A stretch of 64,000 nucleotides of DNA from Thetidibacter halocola (GTDB taxonomy: Bacteria; Pseudomonadota; Alphaproteobacteria; Rhodobacterales; Rhodobacteraceae), in contig NZ_JAGTUU010000007.1 of assembly GCF_018224955.1 (NCBI RefSeq), positions 62,001 through 126,000 of the forward strand. Direction: 5' to 3'. Numbering within the stretch: position 1 is the stretch's first letter; each line of letters begins with the position of its first letter. Both the position numbers and the translations under genes were made by a program. Under the pieces are notes generated by a model. It searched no databases and had not been told where the DNA came from. It worked only from the letters and a program-made list of their open reading frames with translations. Of this stretch, positions 33,988 through 41,942 are shown in pieces.

Positions 33988-35463
33988 ATGCTCGACCAAA
34001 TGACCGATCTGAAAAGCCTGCTCAAGGACCCTTCGCTGCTGGAAACGCGCGCCTATGTCAACGGCGCCTGGGTGCAGGGCGAAAAGACGTTCGACGTGAC
34101 CAACCCAGCCCGCGGCGACGTGATCGCCCAGGTCGCGGACCTGTCGCGCGAGCAGGTGGCCGGGGCGATCGACGCCGCCTATGCCGCGCAGAAGGAATGG
34201 GCCAAGTGGACCGGCAAGGAACGCGCCGCCGTGCTGCGCCGCTGGTTCGACCTGATGATGGCCAACCAGGAGGACCTGGGCACCATCATGACCGCCGAGC
34301 AGGGCAAGCCGCTGGCCGAGGCCAAGGGCGAGATCGCCTATGGCGCCGCCTTCATCGAGTTCTTCGCCGAGGAGGCCAAGCGCATCTACGGCGAGACGAT
34401 CCCCGGCCATCAGCGCGACAAGCGCATCACCGTCATCAAGCAGCCGATCGGCGTCGCCGCCTCGATCACGCCGTGGAACTTCCCGAACGCGATGATCACC
34501 CGCAAGGCGGGACCGGCGCTGGCGGCGGGTTGTGCCTTTGTCGCACGCCCCGCATCCGAAACGCCGCTGTCGGCCATAGCGCTGGCGGTGCTGGCAGAGC
34601 GCGCCGGCATCCCGGCGGGTGTATTCAACGTGGTGCCGTCGTCGTCCTCGTCGGCGGTGGGCAAGGAGTTCTGCGAGAACCCCAAGGTGCGCAAGCTGAC
34701 CTTCACCGGCTCGACCGAGGTGGGGCGAATCCTGCTGCGGCAGGCCGCCGACCAGGTGATGAAGTGCTCGATGGAACTGGGCGGCAACGCACCCTTCATC
34801 GTGTTCGACGACGCCGACCTCGATGCGGCGGTCGAGGGCGCGATCCTGTGCAAGTTCCGCAACAACGGCCAGACCTGCGTCTGTGCCAACCGGATCTACG
34901 TGCAGGAAGGGGTCTATGACGCCTTTGCCGAAAAGCTGGCAGCCCGCGTGGCCAGGATGAAGGTGGGTGACGGGCTGGAGCCGGGCACCGACCTTGGTCC
35001 GCTGATCAACACCGACGCCATCACCAAGGTGCAGGAGCACGTGGCCGACGCGCTCGCCAAGGGTGCCAAGGTGCTGATGGGTGGGGGCGAGCCGATGCAG
35101 GGGCCGGGCAACTTCCTGCCGCCGACCATCGTGACCGGCGTCACGCAGGACATGCTGGTGGCCAAGGACGAGACATTCGGCCCGATGGCGCCGCTGTTCG
35201 CGTTCAAGGACGAGGACGAGGTCATCGCGATGGCGAACGACACGATCTTCGGCCTGGCCTCGTATTTCTACGCCAAGGATCTCAGTCGCGTTTACAAGGT
35301 GGCCGAAGCGCTGGAATACGGCATCGTCGGCGTGAACACCGGCATCATCTCGACCGAGGTGGCGCCGTTTGGCGGGGTCAAGCAATCGGGCCTTGGCCGT
35401 GAAGGCAGCCATCACGGCATCGAGGATTACCTCGAGATGAAATATATCTGCATGACGGTCTGA
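33988..35463 (+). CDS. gabD: Succinate-semialdehyde dehydrogenase
   Basis: CGGAGG precedes the ATG at 33988 (491 residues). Catalytic residues are E263 (MELGGNAPF) and C297 (GQTCVCANR), with the SSADH-type second cysteine C299 and the C-terminal EYGIVGVNTG. It oxidises succinate semialdehyde to succinate, probably with NADP. The cofactor-site lysine that normally stands in VxKPASxTP is an arginine here (R187 in VARPASETP), and the usual glycine-rich turn after it is a run of serines. No gabT is adjacent. Confidence 0.92.
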   Translation: MLDQMTDLKSLLKDPSLLETRAYVNGAWVQGEKTFDVTNPARGDVIAQVADLSREQVAGAIDAAYAAQKEWAKWTGKERAAVLRRWFDLMMANQEDLGTIMTAEQGKPLAEAKGEIAYGAAFIEFFAEEAKRIYGETIPGHQRDKRITVIKQPIGVAASITPWNFPNAMITRKAGPALAAGCAFVARPASETPLSAIALAVLAERAGIPAGVFNVVPSSSSSAVGKEFCENPKVRKLTFTGSTEVGRILLRQAADQVMKCSMELGGNAPFIVFDDADLDAAVEGAILCKFRNNGQTCVCANRIYVQEGVYDAFAEKLAARVARMKVGDGLEPGTDLGPLINTDAITKVQEHVADALAKGAKVLMGGGEPMQGPGNFLPPTIVTGVTQDMLVAKDETFGPMAPLFAFKDEDEVIAMANDTIFGLASYFYAKDLSRVYKVAEALEYGIVGVNTGIISTEVAPFGGVKQSGLGREGSHHGIEDYLEMKYICMTV

Positions 35464-35470
35464 GGCGGCG

Positions 35471-35839
35471 GTGGTGGGGCGGCCCAGCCAGGGTGACGGT
35501 CCCGCTGCCGCGACGCTGGCGGCGTGGCTCGAAGCCGCCCATGGCGGTGCGGGTACGCCCTGGCTGTCACGGGACGAGGCCTTGCTGCTGGCGCTTTACG
35601 CGCTGGAACGCGGCGAGGGCGTGTCGATGATGGAGGCCGCCTCCTACATGCTGCACGAACCCCCACGCGACATCGGCTGGGAGATCATCGGTGCCGATCT
35701 CCCGGGCGAGAACTGGGAGGATCACCGCGATCCCCGTCGTGCCTTCGTGCTGTTCCGGCGCAAGCTGCGGGATGCAGAACGATCCGGGGCGCGCCTGCAA
35801 TACAAGCTCTGGCTGAGCCGCGCGGATGGCGATGGCTGA
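35471..35839 (+). CDS. Hypothetical protein after gabD
   Basis: A GTG start seven bases after the gabD stop gives 122 residues. I recognise no family. The visible features are a helix-rich N-terminal half (WLSRDEALLLALYALERGEG) and a basic helix LFRRKLRDAERSGARLQYKL near the C-terminus. Its end overlaps the next gene by 14 bases, suggesting translation coupling. Confidence 0.6.
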   Translation: MVGRPSQGDGPAAATLAAWLEAAHGGAGTPWLSRDEALLLALYALERGEGVSMMEAASYMLHEPPRDIGWEIIGADLPGENWEDHRDPRRAFVLFRRKLRDAERSGARLQYKLWLSRADGDG

Positions 35840-36743
35840 GACAGGAGTCGTCCGCATCCACCTGCCGCCGCCGGTGCGCGCGCGGGCCGAGGCGGGGCGC
35901 GATCCGTTCCTCTCTGCGCTGGGCGGTGTGCTGGAGGCGGCGGGGCTTTCCGTGGTCCTGCGCGATGACGGCCCGGCCGACCTGGTCGAGGCCGCGCATC
36001 TGCCTGGCCCGGCCATCTTTCGCATGATCGACCCGCCGCATCCGGATGGCGTGACCTTCCGGCGCGGCTATCTTGGGCCGTTCTGGCACATCGAGAAACA
36101 TGGGCGGCGCTGGGACTGGCCGGTGGCGCGGGCGGCCTTCGATCCGTCGGAGGTGAACCCGCCGAAGGCCGCGCGCTTTGCCGGCAATTGGCGGCACCGG
36201 CTGTTTGGCGATGCGGTCGCCGTCGATGGCGGGTTCATCCTGGTGCCCTTGCAGGGGCGGCTGCTGGCGCAGCGGTCGTTCCAGACCTGCGCGCCGATGG
36301 CCATGCTGGATGCCGTGCTGCGCCACGACCCCCGCCCGGTTGTCGCCACGCTGCACCCACAGGAAACTTACAGCACACCCGAACTGGACGCCCTGCGGGC
36401 CCTGGCCGGGGTGCATCCGCGCCTGTCGGTGCAGACCGGCGGCTCGGACGCGCTGCTGCCGCGCTGCAGCTTTGTCGTGACGCAGAATTCCTCGGTCGCG
36501 CTCAAGGGCTTCCTGCTGGACAAGCCCGCCGTCCTGTTCGCGAGGATCGACTTTCACCATATCGGGCTGCGTGTGACAGAGATCGGGGCCGAGGCCGCTC
36601 TTGCCGCCGCCTCCGCGCACCGCCCCGATTTCGCGGCCTATCTGTGGTGGTTCTTCCGCCGCCACGCCATCGACATCTCGCGGCCCGACGCTGCGGCGCA
36701 GATCGCGGCGGCGCTGCGGCGGGCGGGTTGGGTCATCCCTTGA
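35826..36743 (+). CDS. Capsule polysaccharide-like (KpsS-type) protein
   Basis: The 305-residue protein shows a GT-B-like C-terminal half with VVATLHPQETYSTPEL and the serine-rich VTQNSSVALKGFLLDKPAVLF, a pattern shared with capsule biosynthesis/export proteins (KpsS/LipB) and some glycosyltransferases. It lacks a signal or membrane helix. No other capsule gene is adjacent, although a GDP-mannose gene and a GT14-like gene occur elsewhere in the window. Function is uncertain. Confidence 0.5.
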   Translation: MAMAETGVVRIHLPPPVRARAEAGRDPFLSALGGVLEAAGLSVVLRDDGPADLVEAAHLPGPAIFRMIDPPHPDGVTFRRGYLGPFWHIEKHGRRWDWPVARAAFDPSEVNPPKAARFAGNWRHRLFGDAVAVDGGFILVPLQGRLLAQRSFQTCAPMAMLDAVLRHDPRPVVATLHPQETYSTPELDALRALAGVHPRLSVQTGGSDALLPRCSFVVTQNSSVALKGFLLDKPAVLFARIDFHHIGLRVTEIGAEAALAAASAHRPDFAAYLWWFFRRHAIDISRPDAAAQIAAALRRAGWVIP

Positions 36744-36807
36744 ACCGGTTGCCCGCGGGCGCATCTATTGGCATCACCGAAAGACCAAGACCGACGGGAG
36801 ACAGACG

Positions 36808-37920
36808 ATGAAAGACGCCGCAACCACGGTGAAACCGCCGTTCCGCGCCGATCACGTGGGCAGCCTGCTGCGCCCGGCCGCCGTGGCCGAGGCACGCAAG
36901 GCTGGCATCACCGGCGCCGCGCTGAAGGAGATCGAGGATCGCGAGATCCCGAAACTCATCCGGATGCAGGAAGAGGCCGGGCTGAAATCCATCACCGACG
37001 GCGAGGCGCGCCGCGCCTTCTGGCACTACGACTTCATGGACATGCTGACCGGCCTCGACATCGAGCAGGACGATGGCGAGGGCTTCAACTTCAAGGGGGT
37101 CAAGACTCCGGGCGTGTTCCCGGCCATCAACGGGCCACTCGACTTTCCCGACGATCACCCGATGCTCGACCATTTCCGTTTCGTCGCGGACCACACCACG
37201 CAATGCCCCAAGATCTCGATTCCCGGCCCGTCCTGCGTGCATTTCCGTCTGGACCCCAAGCGCGTGCGGTACGCGCCATACAAGGATCTCGCGGTGCTGT
37301 TCGAAGACATCACAGCGACCTACCGCAAGGCCGTGGCAAAGTTCTACGAGGCGGGTTGCCGCTATCTCCAGATGGACGACATCTTCTTCGCCTATCTCTG
37401 CGATCCGAAACATCGCGCGCAGAAGGCCGAGGCAGGCATCGACCCGGACTGGCTGATCGGCAAGTATGCCGACATGCTGCGCGGCGCCATCGCCGACCGG
37501 CCCTCCGATATGACCATTGGGATGCACATGTGCCGCGGCAACTTCCGGTCGACCCACGCGGCCGAGGGCGCCTATGACCTCGCGGCCGAGGCGATCTTCT
37601 CGACCGGGGTGGACGTATTCTTCATGGAATACGACACCGACCGCGCCGGCGGGCTGGAGCCGCTGCGCCTGCTGCCGAAGGGGTCGCAGCGCATCATGCC
37701 CGGGTTCATCACCACCAAGACGCCGGAACTGGAATCGCTAGACTGGCTCAAGGCGAAATTCGACGAAGCGTCGAAATACGTCGATCTCGACCAGCTGGGC
37801 ATCGCCCCGCAATGCGGGTTCGCCAGCACCGAGCATGGCAATGCCGTGACCGAGGACGACCAGCGCCGCAAGCTGGAACTGGTGGTGGCTTGCGCCGAGG
37901 CAATCTGGGGCGAGGCCTGA
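36808..37920 (+). CDS. MetE C-terminal-domain (cobalamin-independent methionine synthase) family protein
   Basis: The 370-residue protein corresponds to the catalytic C-terminal barrel of MetE without the N-terminal domain. It starts with the family motif FRADHVGSLLRP, and the zinc site appears as HMC in GMHMCRGNF, E in FMEYDTDR, and C in IAPQCGFAS. Such core proteins use various methyl donors or acceptors and need not make methionine. It is upstream of creatinase across 207 bases, separated by a good terminator. Confidence 0.85.
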   Translation: MKDAATTVKPPFRADHVGSLLRPAAVAEARKAGITGAALKEIEDREIPKLIRMQEEAGLKSITDGEARRAFWHYDFMDMLTGLDIEQDDGEGFNFKGVKTPGVFPAINGPLDFPDDHPMLDHFRFVADHTTQCPKISIPGPSCVHFRLDPKRVRYAPYKDLAVLFEDITATYRKAVAKFYEAGCRYLQMDDIFFAYLCDPKHRAQKAEAGIDPDWLIGKYADMLRGAIADRPSDMTIGMHMCRGNFRSTHAAEGAYDLAAEAIFSTGVDVFFMEYDTDRAGGLEPLRLLPKGSQRIMPGFITTKTPELESLDWLKAKFDEASKYVDLDQLGIAPQCGFASTEHGNAVTEDDQRRKLELVVACAEAIWGEA

Positions 37921-37939
37921 TCGCCGGCCGTGGGGCATC

Positions 37940-37985
37940 GGCAAGCGAGGCGGGGACCATCCCCGCCCCTTTCTTTTCGCTTGCC
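37940..37985 (+). terminator. Nested-hairpin terminator after the MetE-like gene
   Basis: GGCGGGGA-CCA-TCCCCGCC (37949-37967) is followed by CCTTTCTTTT. An outer inverted repeat, GGCAAGCG (37940-37947) with CGCTTGCC (37978-37985), encloses hairpin and T-run. The rest of the gap up to creatinase shows no further gene. Confidence 0.8.
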
Positions 37986-38127
37986 AAGTCACGCGCTCCG
38001 GCGCATGGCTTTGTGCAGGGTCAGGCGATGGCGTCGCCTTGTTTCATACCCCACACGTCCTGAACGCCGGGATCTTGCTTTGCCAATGCGGCAGGGGAGG
38101 ATCCCGCCGCGTGAAGGAGTGAACAAA

Positions 38128-39327
38128 ATGGACCGTCCCCAGTTCTACCGCTTTCACCAGGGCGACCGCGTGCTGCCATTCGCCCCCGAGGAATATGACG
38201 CGCGCGTCAAAGGTCTGCGCGCCCGGATGGAGGATGCCGGCGTCGAGGCCTGCGTCTTCACCTCGATGCACAACATCGCCTATTACTCCGGCTTTCTCTA
38301 TTGCAGCTTCGGCCGGCCCTACGGGCTGGTTGTGACGGCAACCGACAGTGTCACCATCAGTGCCGGGATCGACGCGGGCCAGCCCTGGCGGCGCTGCCAC
38401 GGCGACAACATCACCTACACCGACTGGGCCCGGAACAACTACTGGCGCGCGGTCATGTCCGTCACCGGCGAAGGAAGTGTGATCGGATACGAAGCCGACC
38501 ACCTGACGCTGGCGCAGCGCGACCTGATGGAAGACTTCCTGAAGCCCGCCGCGATGGTCGACATGGCACCCGCCACCATGCGCCAGCGCATGCACAAGTC
38601 GCCCGCCGAGATCGCCCTGATCCGGCATGGGGCGCAGGTGGCCGACGTGGGCGGCTATGCCATCCGCGACGCGATCCGCGAGGGCGTGCGCGAGATCGAC
38701 GTCGCCATGGCCGGACGCGACGCAATGGAACTGGAAATCGCGAAACGCTTTCCCGATGCCGAATATCGCGACACCTGGGTCTGGTTCCAGTCCGGCATCA
38801 ACACCGACGGGGCGCACAACCCGGTCACGGCGCGCAAGCTGCAACGCGGTGATATCCTGTCGCTGAACTGCTTCCCGATGATCTCGGGCTACTACACCGC
38901 TCTGGAACGGACACTGTTCGTGGGCGAAGTCGACGATGCCAGCCTGAAGATCTGGGAGGCGAACGTGGCCGCCCATGAATATGGTATCAGCCTGCTGCAA
39001 CCGGGCGCCTCCTGCGCCGAGGTCACGCAGGCGGTCAACGCCTTCTTCGCGGAACGCGACCTGCTGCAATACCGCACCTTCGGTTACGGCCACAGCTTTG
39101 GCGTGCTGTCGCATTACTACGGACGCGAGGCCGGGCTGGAACTGCGCGAGGATATCGACACGGTGCTCGAACGGGGCATGGTCATCAGCATGGAACCGAT
39201 GCTGACCCTCGCCGAAGGCCAGCCCGGCGCTGGCGGCTATCGCGAGCATGACATCCTCGTCATCACCGAGGGCGGCAACGAGAACATCACCGGCTATCCC
39301 TATGGGCCGGGGTTCAACGTCGTCTGA
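38128..39327 (+). CDS. Creatinase (creatine amidinohydrolase)
   Basis: GAAGGAGTG precedes the ATG at 38128 (399 residues, the creatinase length). The N-terminal creatinase domain reads FTSMHNIAYYSGFLYCSFGRPYGLVV and the C-terminal pita-bread domain has NTDGAHNPVT, LSLNCFPMISGYYTALERTLF, FGYGHSFGVLSHYYGREAGLEL and GAGGYREHDILV, which match from memory the bacterial creatinases rather than aminopeptidase P. It would hydrolyse creatine to sarcosine and urea. No sarcosine oxidase genes are beside it; the neighbour is a MetE-like protein. Confidence 0.9.
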   Translation: MDRPQFYRFHQGDRVLPFAPEEYDARVKGLRARMEDAGVEACVFTSMHNIAYYSGFLYCSFGRPYGLVVTATDSVTISAGIDAGQPWRRCHGDNITYTDWARNNYWRAVMSVTGEGSVIGYEADHLTLAQRDLMEDFLKPAAMVDMAPATMRQRMHKSPAEIALIRHGAQVADVGGYAIRDAIREGVREIDVAMAGRDAMELEIAKRFPDAEYRDTWVWFQSGINTDGAHNPVTARKLQRGDILSLNCFPMISGYYTALERTLFVGEVDDASLKIWEANVAAHEYGISLLQPGASCAEVTQAVNAFFAERDLLQYRTFGYGHSFGVLSHYYGREAGLELREDIDTVLERGMVISMEPMLTLAEGQPGAGGYREHDILVITEGGNENITGYPYGPGFNVV

Positions 39328-39343
39328 AGTACCATAAAGCGGG

Positions 39344-39368
39344 CGCGCGGCATCTTCTGTGCCGCGCG
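39344..39368. terminator. Hairpin between convergent creatinase and ferric-reductase-like genes
   Basis: CGCGCGGCA and TGCCGCGCG form a nine-base stem with a seven-base loop. It is 17 bases after the creatinase stop and 18 before the stop of the convergent gene. There is no T-run, so it may stop both transcripts only with help. Confidence 0.5.
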
Positions 39369-39385
39369 GCACTCGAGGCGGGCCG

Positions 39386-39997
39386 TCAGGCCCGCCGCCG
39401 CAACAGCGGCGACCAGGCGCGCAGGTCGCGCAGCGCCTTTAGCGTCGCGGCCACCGCCAGCGCGCAGAGCAGCGTCTTGGACAGTGGACCCATCGTTCCC
39501 TCGATCAACAGGGCGTGCACCACGCTGCCCGCGACCGTGACTGCGACCAGCGCGGAATGCGCCGGGCGCCACAGGCGCGGCGCGATGCGCAGTGGTCGGC
39601 GCAGTACGGCCAGCAGGGCGGCGCCGAACAGCGTCCACATGGCGACGACCCCCCAGGCTGAGAACGGCGTCGGCGAGGTGAAGGTCAGCGCGTCGATCAC
39701 GTCCGGCGGGCTGGTCAGCCAGAGCCCGCCCACATGCAGCACGATGGCGGCGACCAGGGCCAGGCCGACGCCGCGATGCACCCGTCGCCCCCGCACACCT
39801 GCAAGGCCCGGCAGGTAGCCGCCCGCCAGCAGCGGCTGCACAAGGATCAACCCCAGCGCCGCCACCCCGGCCAGGCAAGCGGCGATGTAGACCGGGCCGC
39901 GCCAGGCCATCAGCGGGCTGGCCGCTGCAATGCCCAAGGGCAGCATGACCGCCGCCGCGACGGCGGCCCAGGCCAGCATCGCGCCGATCCGGGGCAT
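39386..39997 (-). CDS. Ferric reductase-like transmembrane protein
   Basis: The 203-residue protein has six hydrophobic segments with histidines positioned within helices (RRVHRGVGLALVAAIVLHVGGLW; WRPAHSALVAVTVAGSVVHALL), the pattern of heme-binding ferric reductase/MsrQ-type domains. It has no flavin or NADPH domain, so electrons would go to or come from another partner. Its start is five bases after the stop of an exported dioxygenase-fold gene, making the two a likely functional pair at the inner membrane/periplasm. Confidence 0.8.
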   Translation of the reverse strand: MPRIGAMLAWAAVAAAVMLPLGIAAASPLMAWRGPVYIAACLAGVAALGLILVQPLLAGGYLPGLAGVRGRRVHRGVGLALVAAIVLHVGGLWLTSPPDVIDALTFTSPTPFSAWGVVAMWTLFGAALLAVLRRPLRIAPRLWRPAHSALVAVTVAGSVVHALLIEGTMGPLSKTLLCALAVAATLKALRDLRAWSPLLRRRA

Positions 39998-40002
39998 GGC
40001 GG

Positions 40003-40494
40003 TCAGGCCGGTTGCAGCACGAAATGCGCGCTCAGGCTGATGTCACGCGGGCTGGGCATGACCGGGCGCAGGAACACCGTCTGGAAGGCCGGATCGTCAT
40101 AGGCGAGGTGGCCATGCGGTTGGCCGAAGGCGGGCACGATCTGCGGCATTTCCAGCCGGAAGGTGCCGTCCGCCCGCGTCAGCGTGGCGCCGTGGCTGTG
40201 CGGGTCACGTTCGTGGCCCTCGGTCGTATGGGCCCAGATCTGGATGCGGATGCCTTCCAGCGGTGCGCCGTCACCCGCCCGCCGGACCGTGCCGGTCATC
40301 CAGAACCCGCCGCCGCCGATGCGTTCGACGATAGGGGCGCCGGGGCGGTAGTTGTTTGCGCCGCCGCGCATCGTCGGTGTCGGGGCAAGGCCCTGCGCGC
40401 GGGCCGGTACCACCAGGCCGGTCGCGGCGGTGATGAACGCCGCCCCGACACCGGCGGCAAGGAAACGGCGGCGTGTCTGCTGTGCCACGGTCAT
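40003..40494 (-). CDS. Exported intradiol dioxygenase-fold protein with altered metal site
   Basis: The ATG at 40494 gives 163 residues with a twin-arginine signal (TRRRFLAAG, cleavage after PARA). The mature part has the transthyretin-like core of intradiol dioxygenases: GTVRRAGDGAPLEGIRIQIW, then LTRADGTFRLEMP and the two-histidine motif QPHGHLAY (equivalent to PxHIHF). The two tyrosines that complete the iron site in catechol/protocatechuate enzymes seem replaced (PGPY becomes PAFG; the first falls in HSHG). It is thus periplasmic and may have another activity. Pairs with the ferric-reductase-like gene. Confidence 0.75.
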   Translation of the reverse strand: MTVAQQTRRRFLAAGVGAAFITAATGLVVPARAQGLAPTPTMRGGANNYRPGAPIVERIGGGGFWMTGTVRRAGDGAPLEGIRIQIWAHTTEGHERDPHSHGATLTRADGTFRLEMPQIVPAFGQPHGHLAYDDPAFQTVFLRPVMPSPRDISLSAHFVLQPA

Positions 40495-40705
40495 GGCGAT
40501 GGTCTCCCCTCTGGCTCGTGTCATCTGGCGGCGCCGTATCCGGGCGCGCGCCTGTGTCGTTCTACACCAAGAATGGCGCGTCGCGGGCGGGATGGAACCG
40601 GGCTTACGCCTTTGTGATCGGGGTTCGGCGACCTGCGCCCGGGTTGTGGACAATTCGCGGCACCTGTCGCTTGATCGCTGAGCGCGCGAAGCGCATTCTT
40701 GGCGC

Positions 40706-41032
40706 ATGATCGTTGCGCTGCTTGTTCCCTCGCTGATCCTGATCGCGCTCGCCATCCTGCTGACGCGCGCCATCGAACGCATGATGCCGGAAACCGTGCC
40801 GGGCATGGTCCTGACCGGGATCGTGGCGTCGATCCTGATGTGGCTGCTCTCCGGGGCGATGTTCGGTTGGTTCTACCTGCTGCGCGAGGCGCAGGTCGCC
40901 CCCATGCTGGGAACCGGCCGCGGCATGAGGCACCTTGCCGCGCTGGGCGGCAAGGCGGCGCTGATCTGGCTGCCGATCGTGCTGATCACCGTCGCCACCG
41001 CGCCGCGGCGCTGGAAAACCAACACCTGGTAG
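40706..41032 (+). CDS. Small three-helix membrane protein
   Basis: The 108-residue protein has three membrane segments (about 2-20, 33-60 and 85-101) and no motif I recognise. No strong ribosome site precedes the ATG. The 211-base gap upstream (40495-40705) holds its promoter and that of the divergent exported dioxygenase-fold gene; I see nothing else in it. It is followed after 47 bases by two further small membrane genes. Confidence 0.6.
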   Translation: MIVALLVPSLILIALAILLTRAIERMMPETVPGMVLTGIVASILMWLLSGAMFGWFYLLREAQVAPMLGTGRGMRHLAALGGKAALIWLPIVLITVATAPRRWKTNTW

Positions 41033-41079
41033 CTTGATTTCGCGCGCCCGCTGGGCCACCTCGGAAACAGGAGGCGGTC

Positions 41080-41343
41080 ATGCTGGCGCTTGCGCGGTTC
41101 TTTATCCTCGGTTTTCTGGTGCTGACAGTGGTCTATGTCTCGCTGTCGCTCTATTCCCGTGCCGTGCGGCGCGACAAGCTCGAGGCCAAGTGGGACGAAC
41201 ACCCCGAGGGCGACCGGGACGCGTTTGTCCAGGCGGGCCTGAAGGAGTATGATCACAGCCTGCGCCGCAAGCTGATCCTGGGCGTCTACGTGGTGCCCAT
41301 GGTGCTGATCGGCATTATCGTGTATCTGACGAATTTCCATTGA
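41080..41343 (+). CDS. Small two-helix membrane protein
   Basis: GGAGGCGGTC precedes the ATG. The 87-residue product has an N-terminal helix (about 4-26), a charged cytoplasmic loop with KWDEHPEGDRDAFV, and a second helix (about 66-84). I recall such proteins beside DUF1523 genes in Rhodobacteraceae, but know no function. It lies ten bases before the DUF1523 gene. Confidence 0.7.
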   Translation: MLALARFFILGFLVLTVVYVSLSLYSRAVRRDKLEAKWDEHPEGDRDAFVQAGLKEYDHSLRRKLILGVYVVPMVLIGIIVYLTNFH

Positions 41344-41353
41344 GGGGGCAGGC

Positions 41354-41938
41354 ATGGTTTACGTGAAATGGGTCTTCATCACCCTGTTCTGGGCGGTGGT
41401 GGCGGCCTTCCTGCATTACACATTGCCGCAGACAGATATCGCGAGGGTGATCGACACCTATGAACGCAGGGTCGATTTCGGCGAGAACAGCTGGTTCTGG
41501 TCGGGCGCCGATACCGGCGAGGCGACGACGGGCGCGAACCGTGACGTCTTCTTCATCCAGACCCGCCGGGCCAATGGCAGCGTCATGGACTACCGAAACG
41601 AGGATACCGGCTGGGGCTGGCCGCCCTATTTCAAGTTCGACACCTCGAACCTCCAGGCCGAGGCGGCCGACCTGCGCTCGACGTCCGAGAGCCCGCGCTG
41701 GGTCGCGATCAAGCATTACGGCTGGCGCAACGAGTTCATCTCGATCTATCCCAACGCGATCTCTATCCGGGCGGTGGACGGCCCGGACGTCACCATCATC
41801 CCCTGGCTCAACATAGTAATCCTGACCACGCTGTTCGGCACGATCTGGGCGATCTGGGTGCGCTGGCGGCGGTTCCGTGAAAACCGGCTGGACCCGCTGT
41901 TCGAGCGGATCGGAGACCGTATCGCAGGAGTCAGGTAA
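41354..41938 (+). CDS. DUF1523 membrane protein
   Basis: GAGGGGGCAG precedes the ATG. The 194-residue protein has an N-terminal helix (about 4-22), a periplasmic domain with the family stretches RVDFGENSWFWSG, RDVFFIQTRRANG and WVAIKHYGWRNEFISIYPNA, and a C-terminal helix (about 150-170) ending in a basic tail. DUF1523 is of unknown function and largely confined to Rhodobacterales as far as I recall. Probably co-transcribed with the preceding small gene. Confidence 0.8.
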   Translation: MVYVKWVFITLFWAVVAAFLHYTLPQTDIARVIDTYERRVDFGENSWFWSGADTGEATTGANRDVFFIQTRRANGSVMDYRNEDTGWGWPPYFKFDTSNLQAEAADLRSTSESPRWVAIKHYGWRNEFISIYPNAISIRAVDGPDVTIIPWLNIVILTTLFGTIWAIWVRWRRFRENRLDPLFERIGDRIAGVR

Positions 41939-41942
41939 CGCC

